Assembly (NCBI GenBank): GCA_030434875.1
Contig: JAUISW010000001.1
Location: 2,181,501 to 2,245,500, forward strand
Reading direction: 5' to 3'
Origin: Lachnospiraceae bacterium C1.1
GTDB lineage: Bacteria > Bacillota > Clostridia > Lachnospirales > Lachnospiraceae
DNA: 64,000 nt
The translations under genes were made by a program, and so were the position numbers. Numbering within the stretch: the first letter of the stretch is position 1; each line of letters starts with the position of its first letter. Shown one piece after another: positions 17,300-26,737 of the stretch. The notes under the pieces are model-generated. The model had not been told where the DNA came from. It was given only the letters and a program-made list of their open reading frames with translations, and did no database searches.

Positions 17300-20200
17300 T
17301 TATCGTGTCTTTTTAAACCTTTTAACTATTATAAACACTGCCAGAATGACTAAAACAAGACTTCCGGCAACGATATGCGGAAGATAATGATATTTGTCCC
17401 GGATAATATAAAAACTTCCGTCCCCATCCATCTTAAATACCACATATTTTCCATCAGGATAACTTTCCACCGGAACTATTTTATCCCCGTTTTCTATAGC
17501 CACTCTGTACCAGTCTTTATAGCCTGTTGACAGAAGTCTTATGGTATATTCACCATCCGCTGCCGCCGCGTTATCTTTTATCTGAAAGATATACTTATCA
17601 ACAGTTTCATAATTTTCACCGGCATCTTTTTTATCTGCTTCGTATTTTTCATAGGCAAGGCTGCTGCCCTTTGTGAAATTGCCGGATACCAGCAATACCG
17701 GAAATGGTTCATCCGAAGCCAGTGTGCTTATCATGCTCGCATAGGTCACTTTTACCACAATATTCTGCCTTATATCTTGAAGCTCAGAAAAATCCATTGA
17801 CACTGTCTTCTTCCCATCACTTATAAAATCAGGAAGTTCGTCAGCACTTATACTGCTTCCATAATCTTTTTCTATGACAGCAGCCTTTTCATCATCAACT
17901 ATAAAAGTCACTCTGACTTTGCCGAAGTCCTCCGGTGTACCCTCTTTTTTCAAAAGCTCCTCATAGCTTATTTCCTCTGCTTCATCTGTGAGACTGAGCC
18001 CGTTTATCGCAGCTCTTCCATAGTCAACATATAAATTTCCGCTGGCAGAGGAGTTTTCTTCGTCAATAAGCATTCCTGCTACCGCTCCGTAGCGTTCACC
18101 ATTTCCCTCTATCTCTGTCATTGTCGTATTATTATAGAGATTACCTGCCATACCTGCTATTCCGCCGGCATAATCATTGCCCGAAATTGTCTGCATAGAA
18201 TAACAGTTTCTGATCACATTTTTTGCGTATCCTGCTATTCCTCCTGTGTAGTCTCCGTCTTCATTAGTTACCATTCCATAGTTTTGAGATGCGATGACCG
18301 CACCCACTTCCATACGTCCTACTATACCTCCGGCATAGCTGTTTCTTACATCCACACCGCCATAATTTTTACATCCATTCACGGTGGCCTGTTTTGTCCT
18401 TGTATATTTAAGGCTTAGCTGACCTCCGCTCACAACTTCAAAATCAGACTGCAGATCAATATCAACTCCGGCGAAGCCCGTAATACCTCCGCCATTAATA
18501 TCAGAGCTTATAAATCCATTATTTACACAGCCGATGATCTTTCCTTTTCCCGGATCTTTATCAGTTGTATCTGACACATCATCGAAGATATCATCGATAT
18601 CGTCTGTATTCTGTATTCGGCTGAGTTCGGCATCCAGCTCGTCAAATCCGTCATGCAGTGTATCATTTAAGAGATTCATTTCACTAACAATTTTATCCAT
18701 ATGATCCCTGATCTCTTTGTCAGAGCTTTTTAAGGAATCGCTTAAGGCATCCATCTGCGTTGCCATCATGTCGGTTTTAGACGTTATATCATCATCAGTC
18801 CCTCTGATATCTGTTTTATAACTGTCATAAGCGCCTCTCAGATAATCATCAAGTGCCTCTGAAGCATCCAGTGCATCAGACAGTCCGTCTTTGATCTCTC
18901 CGGCATTTTTGGCGATCCTGTTGCCAACCCCTTCTATCTGCTTTATCTCGTTATAAATATCAGTATTTAAGTTTTTAATTGCAGAGATATAAGAGCTCAT
19001 ATCGATACTGAGACCGCTTGAAGCAGAATTTTCTGTATCCTTTATTATCCTGATGATCTTATCAATATCATTCTTTATGGCTGTTGAATAATCTGCGGTT
19101 TCGATATCTTTAATATCTATTCCGTCAAATGCAGCCCTCAGATCATCTACTTTCCCTCTTATCTCTCCTTCCGTTATATCATCCTTCGATCTATAGTAGC
19201 TTTTATAGCCGCTTACTGTTCCTCTGAGGTCATCTACAGTAGTCCTGATGTCATCAATTTTCCCCTGTGTCTCGTCATCAGCACTCTGAGCTATGTCATT
19301 AAGCTCATCCATGAGATCATTCATCTTATCTATCTCATCACTGCTTCTGTCAAAAGCATCTTCACTATAGATATTCTCCGTATATGCTTCAAACTGGCCT
19401 GCGATCCCGCCGACATTTTTTCTGCCTGCTATATCTCCGCTGTTAACGCAGTTATAAAGAATACCTCTTTCATAGCCAACGATACCGCCATTATTATAAC
19501 CAAGATGTGAAAAGCCGACATTTCCGCTGTTTTCACAGTTTCTGATTATTCCGGAAGATGCTCCTGCTATGCCTCCGCTATAGTTTATTTTATCCTCATC
19601 CGTTATTTTTTCTTTGATATCATCATTTAAGAGATCTATCTCATCCGGATTCAGCTTTTCAAGATTCTTACTTCCATCATCTTCATTTATTTTTTTGAAA
19701 GCTGAAAGATGTTCGTCATCCTGCGGAATATTGTTAACAGATCCGCTGTTTTTTGCGCCATCGATCACGCCTTCATTAAATCCTGCTATACCTCCGCTGC
19801 GTCTTTTTGCCAGGATGATTCCTTCATTTCTGCAATTATCTATCTCGCCGGATTCGTCATTATGTCCGGCAATTCCTCCCGCAGCTTCAGAAGCTACAAG
19901 ACTTCCCCCGAAAACACAATTCTTTATATATCCCTTATTTATTCCGGCTATTCCGCCTATATTTTCTGCTTTTCCATCCGGTGCGATCTGCCCTTCAAGC
20001 CGCAGATCTTCAACTGTTCCGCTTTCCGTGACCGTCTTTATAAATCCGCTTTCTGATGCTGCATCTTCCAGCTTAAATCCCGTAATTTTATGTCCGTTTC
20101 CGTCAAAAGTCCCTGCCATGACAGCTATAGGTTCAAACCCACTGTCAGAAAGATCTATATCTTCAGTTAAAACTATCTTTTTTCCTGATGTGTATTTATC

Positions 20201-20365
20201 AGAGACAGCCTTCTTCGAAAACTCAACAAGCTCATCTGCGCTGGATATCTCCATATCCGCGGACCCGTATCCGCTCTCCGCTGCCGACAGAGGAATTATA
20301 TTCGTCAGCATGCAAAAGCTCATCAGCAGACCGAAGGCAGCTTTATAATATTTATTTACCTGCAT
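17300..20365 (-). CDS. Surface protein with GLUG repeats, central coiled coil and C-terminal membrane anchor
   Basis: 1021 residues. Signal peptide about 1-29 (FGLLMSFCMLTNIIPLSAA). GLUG-type beta-helix repeats run from about 80 to 330 (GGIAGINKG, GGIAGHNDES, GGIAGFNEG, GGIAGASSG, GGIVGYERG, GGIAGQFEA). An acidic, coiled-coil-like region follows to about 600 (including YYRSKDDITEGEIRGK), then a second GLUG block (GGGITGFAG, AGGIVGRME, TGGIAGYAK, AGGIAGMAG), two beta domains and one transmembrane helix (about 994-1014) with a basic tail (KRFKKTR). The start lies inside the MMPL gene (14-base overlap), so they are coupled. Its paralogue is at 23027-25999. Probably an extracellular partner of the transporter; molecular role unknown. 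Confidence 0.88.
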   Translation of the reverse strand: MQVNKYYKAAFGLLMSFCMLTNIIPLSAAESGYGSADMEISSADELVEFSKKAVSDKYTSGKKIVLTEDIDLSDSGFEPIAVMAGTFDGNGHKITGFKLEDAASESGFIKTVTESGTVEDLRLEGQIAPDGKAENIGGIAGINKGYIKNCVFGGSLVASEAAGGIAGHNDESGEIDNCRNEGIILAKRRSGGIAGFNEGVIDGAKNSGSVNNIPQDDEHLSAFKKINEDDGSKNLEKLNPDEIDLLNDDIKEKITDEDKINYSGGIAGASSGIIRNCENSGNVGFSHLGYNNGGIVGYERGILYNCVNSGDIAGRKNVGGIAGQFEAYTENIYSEDAFDRSSDEIDKMNDLMDELNDIAQSADDETQGKIDDIRTTVDDLRGTVSGYKSYYRSKDDITEGEIRGKVDDLRAAFDGIDIKDIETADYSTAIKNDIDKIIRIIKDTENSASSGLSIDMSSYISAIKNLNTDIYNEIKQIEGVGNRIAKNAGEIKDGLSDALDASEALDDYLRGAYDSYKTDIRGTDDDITSKTDMMATQMDALSDSLKSSDKEIRDHMDKIVSEMNLLNDTLHDGFDELDAELSRIQNTDDIDDIFDDVSDTTDKDPGKGKIIGCVNNGFISSDINGGGITGFAGVDIDLQSDFEVVSGGQLSLKYTRTKQATVNGCKNYGGVDVRNSYAGGIVGRMEVGAVIASQNYGMVTNEDGDYTGGIAGYAKNVIRNCYSMQTISGNDYAGGIAGMAGNLYNNTTMTEIEGNGERYGAVAGMLIDEENSSASGNLYVDYGRAAINGLSLTDEAEEISYEELLKKEGTPEDFGKVRVTFIVDDEKAAVIEKDYGSSISADELPDFISDGKKTVSMDFSELQDIRQNIVVKVTYASMISTLASDEPFPVLLVSGNFTKGSSLAYEKYEADKKDAGENYETVDKYIFQIKDNAAAADGEYTIRLLSTGYKDWYRVAIENGDKIVPVESYPDGKYVVFKMDGDGSFYIIRDKYHYLPHIVAGSLVLVILAVFIIVKRFKKTR

Positions 20366-22835
20366 CTTTTACCGCCTCACTAGCTTTACCCGTTTCCAGA
20401 GTAAATTTCATATCACCGTTTACCGTACCAACAAGATCTGCATCAATATACCCTGAAAAATATCCCTTTACATGTCCATTAAGCTCCATTACAGAAGCCT
20501 TGCGTTCAAGGCTCTGTCCTCCTGCGATCTGTCTGTGTATAACGAAAGCAGTCCTGTCAAAAAGCGGGTCGCAGATACAGAGTATCTGCGGAAGTATGAG
20601 CATTACAAGTATGATAGATGTAAGTGTTCCTCTTCCAAGGGCTATTCCGATCGCAGATATTACTGCATTACTTGTACAGTATCCTACCGCAAAACCACAT
20701 GCCGTAAGGATCGTTCCGGACGTAAGGATCGTTGAAAAGGACTGATTAAGGCTCGCAACAATAGCCTCTTTTCTGCTCGGAAGTTCTTTTCTGAGCACCA
20801 TGTATCTGTTTGTTATAACTATCGCATAATCTACAGTTGCGCCCATCTGTATTGAGCTCACGATCAGATAGCCAAGGAAATACATAGGAGTATTAGTGAG
20901 GTAAGGTATAGAGAAATTAATCCATATACTTCCCTGTATCGTTAGCAGCAGTACAAAAGGTACGCTTGCCGACTGGAATGTAAAGAGAAGTATCACACCT
21001 ACGAAAAATGCCGTAAGGGCAGATATAAGTGTATTATCCTTGCTGAAGGAAGCTGAAAGATCCTGGTTACTGGTAGGATCACCGACAAGATATATCCTGT
21101 TCGTATAATAACTTTGAACCATTTCCCTTACTTCATTTATATGTTCGAAAGTTTCTTCTCCCTCTACTTCACCATTCATCGTGAATACTATTCTCGAATA
21201 TTCTTCACCTTCGAGCTGTTTCCTGGCATTATCTATGCTTTCCTTTATATCATCAAGGTCTTCTGTCTGATCCGCACTCAGATTTATGGCATTTTTCTCT
21301 TTCTGTTCATATATATAATCGATCATATCAAGAACAGATATCTTATATTCATCAATACCGTCGATAAATGCTCCATAGGCTTCATTTTCCTTTGCATAAG
21401 CCGTATAAAGCAGTTTTACCAGTCCGGTATCAACATCAACTACCTCTGCAAGTTCTCTTGGATTAAGCTCATCCGTAAGAACATATTCTTTATCATCTCC
21501 GACATCTACATTTGCCAGCGCAGTTATATCACCGACATAGTCAAATTCAGTCAGTTTTTCGATAATCTCCTTTTCCTTGGTGTAATCACCTTTTGGAATC
21601 ACTATCGCCATCTGACTTCCTGTCTCAAAGGTTTGATCTATCCTGTTCTTCGCTCTGACATAATCAGTCATCTTTGCACATTTAGCCGAATATTTATCAA
21701 AAATATAAGGGCAGTTATTTGAGCAATATACAGCAAATACAAGCAATGCGATAAATAAGACCGGCATCACATGTCTGGTAGCATAAATGAAATTGCCGTA
21801 ATGATTGATCGTAGGAACGAAATTTTTGTGTCTGCTCTTTTCAATGATATTTCTGCACATCATTATAAGACAGGGCATAAACAGGAATACCGTAAGCATC
21901 GAAAATACAATTGATTTACAAAGTACAAGTCCCAGATCCCGTCCTATCTGGAAATGCATAAATACCAGCGCCAGAAGTCCTGCCATTGTGGTAAGCGAGC
22001 TTGAAGAGATTTCGACTATAGCCTTTGAAAGAGCCTGTATCATTGCTTCTCTTGAGTCTTGACCCTTATTTTTTTCTTCGAGATAGCGATGAAAAAGAAT
22101 AATAGCATAGTCTATGGCAAGGCCAAGCTGAAGTACTATATCCACTGCATTCGAAATAAATGATATTGTTCCGAAAACATAGTTTGTACCCTTATTGAGT
22201 ATTGCTGCCATTATAAATGTCGCAATGAATATCGGAACCTCTGCGTAAGTCTCAGATGTAAAAAGCAATACAACTACTATAACTATGGTAACTATTCCAA
22301 GGATAAATCTGATATCCGCCTGCAATTCTGCAGATTCATCAAGATCTACTGTCGTATAAACATAGCTGTCATAATCCTTGACATAATCCCTGACATCTGC
22401 GATCGCCTGCTGCGTAATATCGGCTTCTTTCTCATCAGTAAACATCACTGTGATCAGTGCCGCCGAATCTTTATAATAATCCTCAAGGCTTTCCTCGTTA
22501 TAATCGCTGTCATCAGGATCGTAGAATTTGACAGTATCAACACCCGCTATCTCAGCAATACCATCTGCTGCTATTTTCGCCCTGTCATAGGTTATATTTG
22601 CAAGAAGGATTTTGGCCGTTCCAAAGGTCTTAAATTCCTCATCCATGAGGTCAACGCCTATCCTTGTCTCCGTCGTATTCGGAAGATATTTTGCAACATC
22701 ATTTTCGACCTCAACTCTTCCCATTGATACGGCACAATATATTGCCATAACTATAAATAAAACAAAAAATCCCGATCTTTTATCTACAATGAATTCTGCT
22801 ATTCGATACATAGGATTATTCTTATTTGAACTCAT
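20352..22835 (-). CDS. MMPL-family RND transporter
   Basis: 827 residues in two similar halves. TM1 about 20-38, an extracytoplasmic domain to about 172, five clustered helices to about 340 and the same layout in the second half. The proton-relay Asp-Tyr pairs of MMPL proteins are present in both halves: Asp242-Tyr243 (AIDYAIILFHRY) and Asp669-Tyr670 (TVDYAIVITNRY). MMPL proteins move lipids, siderophores or peptides across the membrane; the cargo here is unknown. It lies between two paralogous GLUG/coiled-coil genes, and its stop overlaps the start of the anchored one. A 191-base gap with three hairpins separates it from the upstream paralogue. Confidence 0.93.
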   Translation of the reverse strand: MSSNKNNPMYRIAEFIVDKRSGFFVLFIVMAIYCAVSMGRVEVENDVAKYLPNTTETRIGVDLMDEEFKTFGTAKILLANITYDRAKIAADGIAEIAGVDTVKFYDPDDSDYNEESLEDYYKDSAALITVMFTDEKEADITQQAIADVRDYVKDYDSYVYTTVDLDESAELQADIRFILGIVTIVIVVVLLFTSETYAEVPIFIATFIMAAILNKGTNYVFGTISFISNAVDIVLQLGLAIDYAIILFHRYLEEKNKGQDSREAMIQALSKAIVEISSSSLTTMAGLLALVFMHFQIGRDLGLVLCKSIVFSMLTVFLFMPCLIMMCRNIIEKSRHKNFVPTINHYGNFIYATRHVMPVLFIALLVFAVYCSNNCPYIFDKYSAKCAKMTDYVRAKNRIDQTFETGSQMAIVIPKGDYTKEKEIIEKLTEFDYVGDITALANVDVGDDKEYVLTDELNPRELAEVVDVDTGLVKLLYTAYAKENEAYGAFIDGIDEYKISVLDMIDYIYEQKEKNAINLSADQTEDLDDIKESIDNARKQLEGEEYSRIVFTMNGEVEGEETFEHINEVREMVQSYYTNRIYLVGDPTSNQDLSASFSKDNTLISALTAFFVGVILLFTFQSASVPFVLLLTIQGSIWINFSIPYLTNTPMYFLGYLIVSSIQMGATVDYAIVITNRYMVLRKELPSRKEAIVASLNQSFSTILTSGTILTACGFAVGYCTSNAVISAIGIALGRGTLTSIILVMLILPQILCICDPLFDRTAFVIHRQIAGGQSLERKASVMELNGHVKGYFSGYIDADLVGTVNGDMKFTLETGKASEAVKDAGK

Positions 22836-22861
22836 TTAAACCTTTATCCCTTCCAAAAATT

Positions 22862-22985
22862 ATGACTTTTCGCCACTTCGTGCCTCAAAGTCATGCAAAC
22901 AGGCCATTTAAATGCAGCTGCGCTGCGGGCCTGTTTGGCACTTGTTTTAACTTATCACACGGAACCCGCAGTAAATGCGGATTCC
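22862..22985. repeat. Three tandem hairpins in the GLUG-MMPL gap
   Basis: Stems: ATGACTTT/AAAGTCAT (22862-22894 region); AAACAGGCC/GGCCTGTTT enclosing GCAG/CTGC (about 22897-22935); GGAA-CCGCA/TGCGG-TTCC (22961-22985). No T run follows, so they are not standard terminators; they may set RNA processing or stability within the operon. Confidence 0.5.
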
Positions 22986-23026
22986 TGCAATAAAGTCACC
23001 AAAACATATCCTTTAAAAATCTTCTT

Positions 23027-25999
23027 TTAAGAAAACAATCCGGAAAAAAATCCTTTTTTTCTTACAATATAAAACTCTGTCTCGTCTCCGATATCTGCAA
23101 TAAGATATTTTCCATCTCTGCTGCAATCCGCTGTTTCTAAGCCATTATCAGAAAGAAAAGCCAGCAGATCTTTTTTATTTTCATCCAGGATCCTTATTTT
23201 ATGCTTTCCCGGAATCATTCCATATTCGGATTCTGTAGTAAACGATATTTTGGAGACTATTTCGTAATCAGAAGTTCCTGAAATTCCTGCCTCATCTATT
23301 TCATCCTCTGATCTCACCAACAGTTCTGTTCCCGGATAAAATTTACCTTCAAGTATAAATTCAGGCTCATCTTCCTCTGTCGCAACAGCTGTAAGATAGG
23401 CTTTATATCTGGCCTCTACCAACATATTTTCACTGATACTATTAAAATCAGACACCGACCAGTATGCCATACTTTCATCTGTATCATGGGCAGATGGTAT
23501 ATCAACGGTTCTTATTGATTCCCCGTAATCGATCTTTATACGCTTTACGACATTTCCATCTTCCACAAAAGTCACCATCAGTTTCTTAAATGCCTCCGGT
23601 ATATCATTTCCGGAAATTATATCTTTATATCGTTTTTCCGTTGCTTCTTTATTATCTGTCCTTCCATTTACTGCATTTACCCTATTTGAGCAAAACTCAT
23701 TACCTGATACTTTTCCACCTTTTTCGAGGCTTCCAGCTATCGCTCCACTGTGTTCTTTTATCCCCAAGATACTTACTATTGCCTTATTATTTTCGATATT
23801 CATTCCTTTTCCGGCAATACCACCGATCTCTGCATTTCCGGAAATAGAACATACCGAATAGGAATTTCGTATTGTAAATGCACTTAAACCAGCAATTCCT
23901 CCAACATATTCTCCATCCTCTGCAATAATATTTCCATAATTTCCACAGGATATCATCGCACCACTCTCTGCTCTTCCGGCAATTCCACCCGAATAATTTT
24001 TCCGACTTATTATGTCTGCATAATTTTCCGACTCTAATATAGTTGCTCTTTTGCTTGAGCTGTATTTAAGACTCGGTATCCCAACAGATACTATTTCCGT
24101 CTCAGATTCAGTTTCATACCAGTAATCCACCGATCCGCAGATTCCGCCTGAATTTATATCTCCGTATATGTTTGCGTTATTTCTGCATTTAACTATCATT
24201 CCCGATGATACGGTCTCATCCTCATTATCCGAAATATCATCAAATATCTCCGTTATATCATCAGTTTCCCTGATATCTTCAAGAAGATCTTTAGCCTCAT
24301 CAAAACTATCACCGACAGCATCATTTAATTCCCGGTTCTTGGCTGATATCTCGTCAGTTTTCTTTCTTAATACGCTATCTGAGTCTTTTAATCCATCGTT
24401 TAGTGCATCCATTTCTGCCGCAATATTTTCAACATTCTGATTTATGTCATCACTGGTATTTCTTAGATCGCACTTATAACTGTCATAACTCTTCCTAAGA
24501 TAATCATCCAGTTCATTAAATTCATCCCTAAGCTCTTCAAGACTTTCTATCATTTTCTTTGTCTTTTTACTTAGCTTTTTCTCAGCCCCTTTAATTTCTT
24601 TTATATGCTGATCAATCGCCTTTGCCATATCCGATGCGTTTGAAGCAATTTTATTTAAGTTTTCCGGAACATCCACAAAGGAGCGATTCCTTATGGCAGA
24701 AGCAAGTGCCTTTATCAGGTTCGCCATGATCTCGACTCTTTCCTTTGCCGTTGTCCCCTGATATGAAGAAAACTCAAGCGTAAAATCCAGGTCCATATCA
24801 TCTGCTGTAGTTCTTATATTATCAAGCCTTCCTTCAAGCTCCTTCTCTGTTATATCGTCCTTGCTTCTGTAATACGCCTTATTTTCACTTATCTTCGCCC
24901 TCAAAAGATCCGCTTCATTTCTGATCGCGTCAAGATTATTCTGAAATTTCTGATCCTCCTCGGCTATAAGGCTGTTGAGCTCAGTAAGAAGTACATCAAG
25001 CTCGTCGAGCTCATCTCCTGCCTTGTCAAATGAATCATCTTCATAAACATGCATGCTGTAAGGCTCAAAAAGTCCTGCAATGCCCGCTGTATCTTTCCTG
25101 CCCGATATTTCTCCGTTATTTATAGAATTCCCAATATATCCTCTGCTGTATCCGGCAATCCCTCCGGTTAAATATCCGAGTGAACTATAACCAATCTTCC
25201 CATAATTTTCAGATTCATCTATAATACCGTTATTTACGCCGGCTATTCCTCCGGTCATCAATACCCTGATATCTTTTATCTTATATTCCAATTCATATCC
25301 ATATTTATCCCTTAAAATTTCATGAGCAGTTTCAGAATCCCTGTTGATCTCGCCATGATTTATGGAATGAACTACTTTTCCCTCATTAAATCCTGTAATA
25401 CCGCCTGTCCTTCTCTGTGAAAGAATATTTCCTCTGTTTACACAGGAGACTATATTTCCCGAAGGTCCGTTATGACCTGCAATACCTCCGGTATTTCTAT
25501 AGGAAAGAATAGTTCCGTTAAAAACGCAGTTGATCAATAATCCATTGTTCTCTCCTGCTATACCGCCTATATCTTCACTTTCCTTCCCTCCGCAGATATC
25601 AGCATATATCATAAGGTCTTTAACAATCCCTTTTTTCGTCAGCTCTCTGAATACGCCATTTATCGAATCATTTGACGATATGGAAATGCCCTTTATTTTA
25701 TGTCCGTTTCCATCAAAAACACCCGCCATTAAAGCTATTGGTATAAATTTTTTCCCTGAAAAATCCAGATCATTGACCAGCTTAAAAGTTTTTCCAAGGC
25801 TATAGGATTCATTAACACTTTTCTTTGTCAGTTCTTCAAAATCTTTTATATCTGAAATTTCTATTATCGTCTCAGATTCGATATGATCTTCAGAAACAGT
25901 ATTTTTAATCCCGGCATAAACAAAAGCATTGCAATTGGAAAATAAAAGCGCAATCCAAACTATAAATGCTGTTAACTTAAAAATTCTTTTTTTCTGCAT
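23027..25999 (-). CDS. Secreted GLUG/coiled-coil protein, paralogue without membrane anchor
   Basis: 990 residues from ATG 25999, preceded by AAAGGA; the longer in-frame start at 26107 would read through the operator and is rejected. Signal peptide (KLTAFIVWIALLFSNCNAFVYA). The same order of parts as the 17300-20365 protein follows: GLUG repeats (GGIAGENNG, GGIAGHNGPSG, GGITGFNEG, GGIAGVNNG, GGIAGYSRG), a central coiled-coil region with the shared AYYRSKDDITEKELEGR, a second GLUG block (GGICGSVD, GGIAGRAES, GGIAGLSA, GGIAGKG) and the C-terminal beta domains. It stops at KKGFFSGLFS with no transmembrane helix. First gene of the operon, divergent from the TetR regulator. Confidence 0.87.
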   Translation of the reverse strand: MQKKRIFKLTAFIVWIALLFSNCNAFVYAGIKNTVSEDHIESETIIEISDIKDFEELTKKSVNESYSLGKTFKLVNDLDFSGKKFIPIALMAGVFDGNGHKIKGISISSNDSINGVFRELTKKGIVKDLMIYADICGGKESEDIGGIAGENNGLLINCVFNGTILSYRNTGGIAGHNGPSGNIVSCVNRGNILSQRRTGGITGFNEGKVVHSINHGEINRDSETAHEILRDKYGYELEYKIKDIRVLMTGGIAGVNNGIIDESENYGKIGYSSLGYLTGGIAGYSRGYIGNSINNGEISGRKDTAGIAGLFEPYSMHVYEDDSFDKAGDELDELDVLLTELNSLIAEEDQKFQNNLDAIRNEADLLRAKISENKAYYRSKDDITEKELEGRLDNIRTTADDMDLDFTLEFSSYQGTTAKERVEIMANLIKALASAIRNRSFVDVPENLNKIASNASDMAKAIDQHIKEIKGAEKKLSKKTKKMIESLEELRDEFNELDDYLRKSYDSYKCDLRNTSDDINQNVENIAAEMDALNDGLKDSDSVLRKKTDEISAKNRELNDAVGDSFDEAKDLLEDIRETDDITEIFDDISDNEDETVSSGMIVKCRNNANIYGDINSGGICGSVDYWYETESETEIVSVGIPSLKYSSSKRATILESENYADIISRKNYSGGIAGRAESGAMISCGNYGNIIAEDGEYVGGIAGLSAFTIRNSYSVCSISGNAEIGGIAGKGMNIENNKAIVSILGIKEHSGAIAGSLEKGGKVSGNEFCSNRVNAVNGRTDNKEATEKRYKDIISGNDIPEAFKKLMVTFVEDGNVVKRIKIDYGESIRTVDIPSAHDTDESMAYWSVSDFNSISENMLVEARYKAYLTAVATEEDEPEFILEGKFYPGTELLVRSEDEIDEAGISGTSDYEIVSKISFTTESEYGMIPGKHKIRILDENKKDLLAFLSDNGLETADCSRDGKYLIADIGDETEFYIVRKKGFFSGLFS

Positions 26000-26043
26000 A
26001 TTTTCCTTTTCAACACAAAGTCTATTTATAAACTGATTTCTAT

Positions 26044-26064
26044 TAATCAACACAGTGTTGATTA
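26044..26064. promoter_or_regulatory. 21-bp palindromic operator between GLUG gene and tetR
   Basis: Ten-base arms TAATCAACAC (26044-26053) and GTGTTGATTA (26055-26064) are exact complements around a single central A. The right arm covers the -35 of the tetR promoter; the left arm abuts the promoter region of the GLUG operon. Size, symmetry and position fit a TetR-family operator controlling both directions. Confidence 0.8.
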
Positions 26065-26086
26065 TTTTCTTAACAAGTATTATAAT
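26058..26086 (+). promoter_or_regulatory. Promoter of the tetR gene
   Basis: TTGATT (26058-26063), 17-base spacer, TATAAT (26081-26086). The -35 lies in the palindrome, predicting autorepression. Confidence 0.75.
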
Positions 26087-26130
26087 GACATTCATAAAGA
26101 AAATCAACAGATTTAACGGAGAATTTATTT

Positions 26131-26694
26131 ATGAAGGACGAACACCTCGACAGGCGAACAAAAAAGACCCGCAAGCTCTTATGGGACGGGCTTGCAAAAC
26201 TCATGCTCGAGCATGACATCAATGAGATAACCGTCAAAGATCTGACAGAACTGGTGGATATTAACAGAAGTACATTTTATATACACTACAAGGATATCTA
26301 TGATTTATTAAATTCTATTGAAGCTGAACTTTTAGACGATTTTGATGAATTGTTAAACTATAATGTAGATGGATCAAAAGATGTTCACCAGCAGGTCATG
26401 CCTATACTTGCAACACTTTACTCGAGGCTCTATGAACAGAAAAATCTTGCCAGCGCTTTTCTTGGTCCTCATGGTGACGCATCATTTATATATGCCCTCC
26501 AATCGCTTTTAAGCAAAAAGATCACTGATCTCTTAAAAAATGACTCCACTGATGAAGAAATATACGCTTTCTATTCAGCCTTTTGTTTCAGCGGCTGTGT
26601 CGGAATAATCAAAGAGTGGATAAAAACAGGCTATAAGAAAAAGCCTGACGAAATGGCCGAAATCACGGCAAAGCTTCTCATCAATGGAATTTAG
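26131..26694 (+). CDS. TetR/AcrR-family transcriptional regulator
   Basis: 187 residues, ATG 26131 with CGGAGA upstream. N-terminal helix-turn-helix at about 30-60 (DINEITVKDLTELVDINRS then TFYIHYKDIYDLL). The C-terminal ligand domain ends with a motif (GCVGIIKEWIKTGYKKKPDEMA) seen in a TetR subfamily often placed beside MMPL transporters in Firmicutes. It is divergent from the GLUG/MMPL operon and very likely represses it through the palindrome at 26044-26064 (inference). Ligand unknown. Confidence 0.92.
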   Translation: MKDEHLDRRTKKTRKLLWDGLAKLMLEHDINEITVKDLTELVDINRSTFYIHYKDIYDLLNSIEAELLDDFDELLNYNVDGSKDVHQQVMPILATLYSRLYEQKNLASAFLGPHGDASFIYALQSLLSKKITDLLKNDSTDEEIYAFYSAFCFSGCVGIIKEWIKTGYKKKPDEMAEITAKLLINGI

Positions 26695-26737
26695 CTTTTC
26701 GGTTTTTAGCCTATAGGTTTTATCCTGTTGCGAGGGC

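Noticed and set aside
19614..20745. Long plus-strand frames opposite the GLUG and MMPL genes
   Set aside because: They are antisense shadows of real genes with clear domains and lack ribosome sites.
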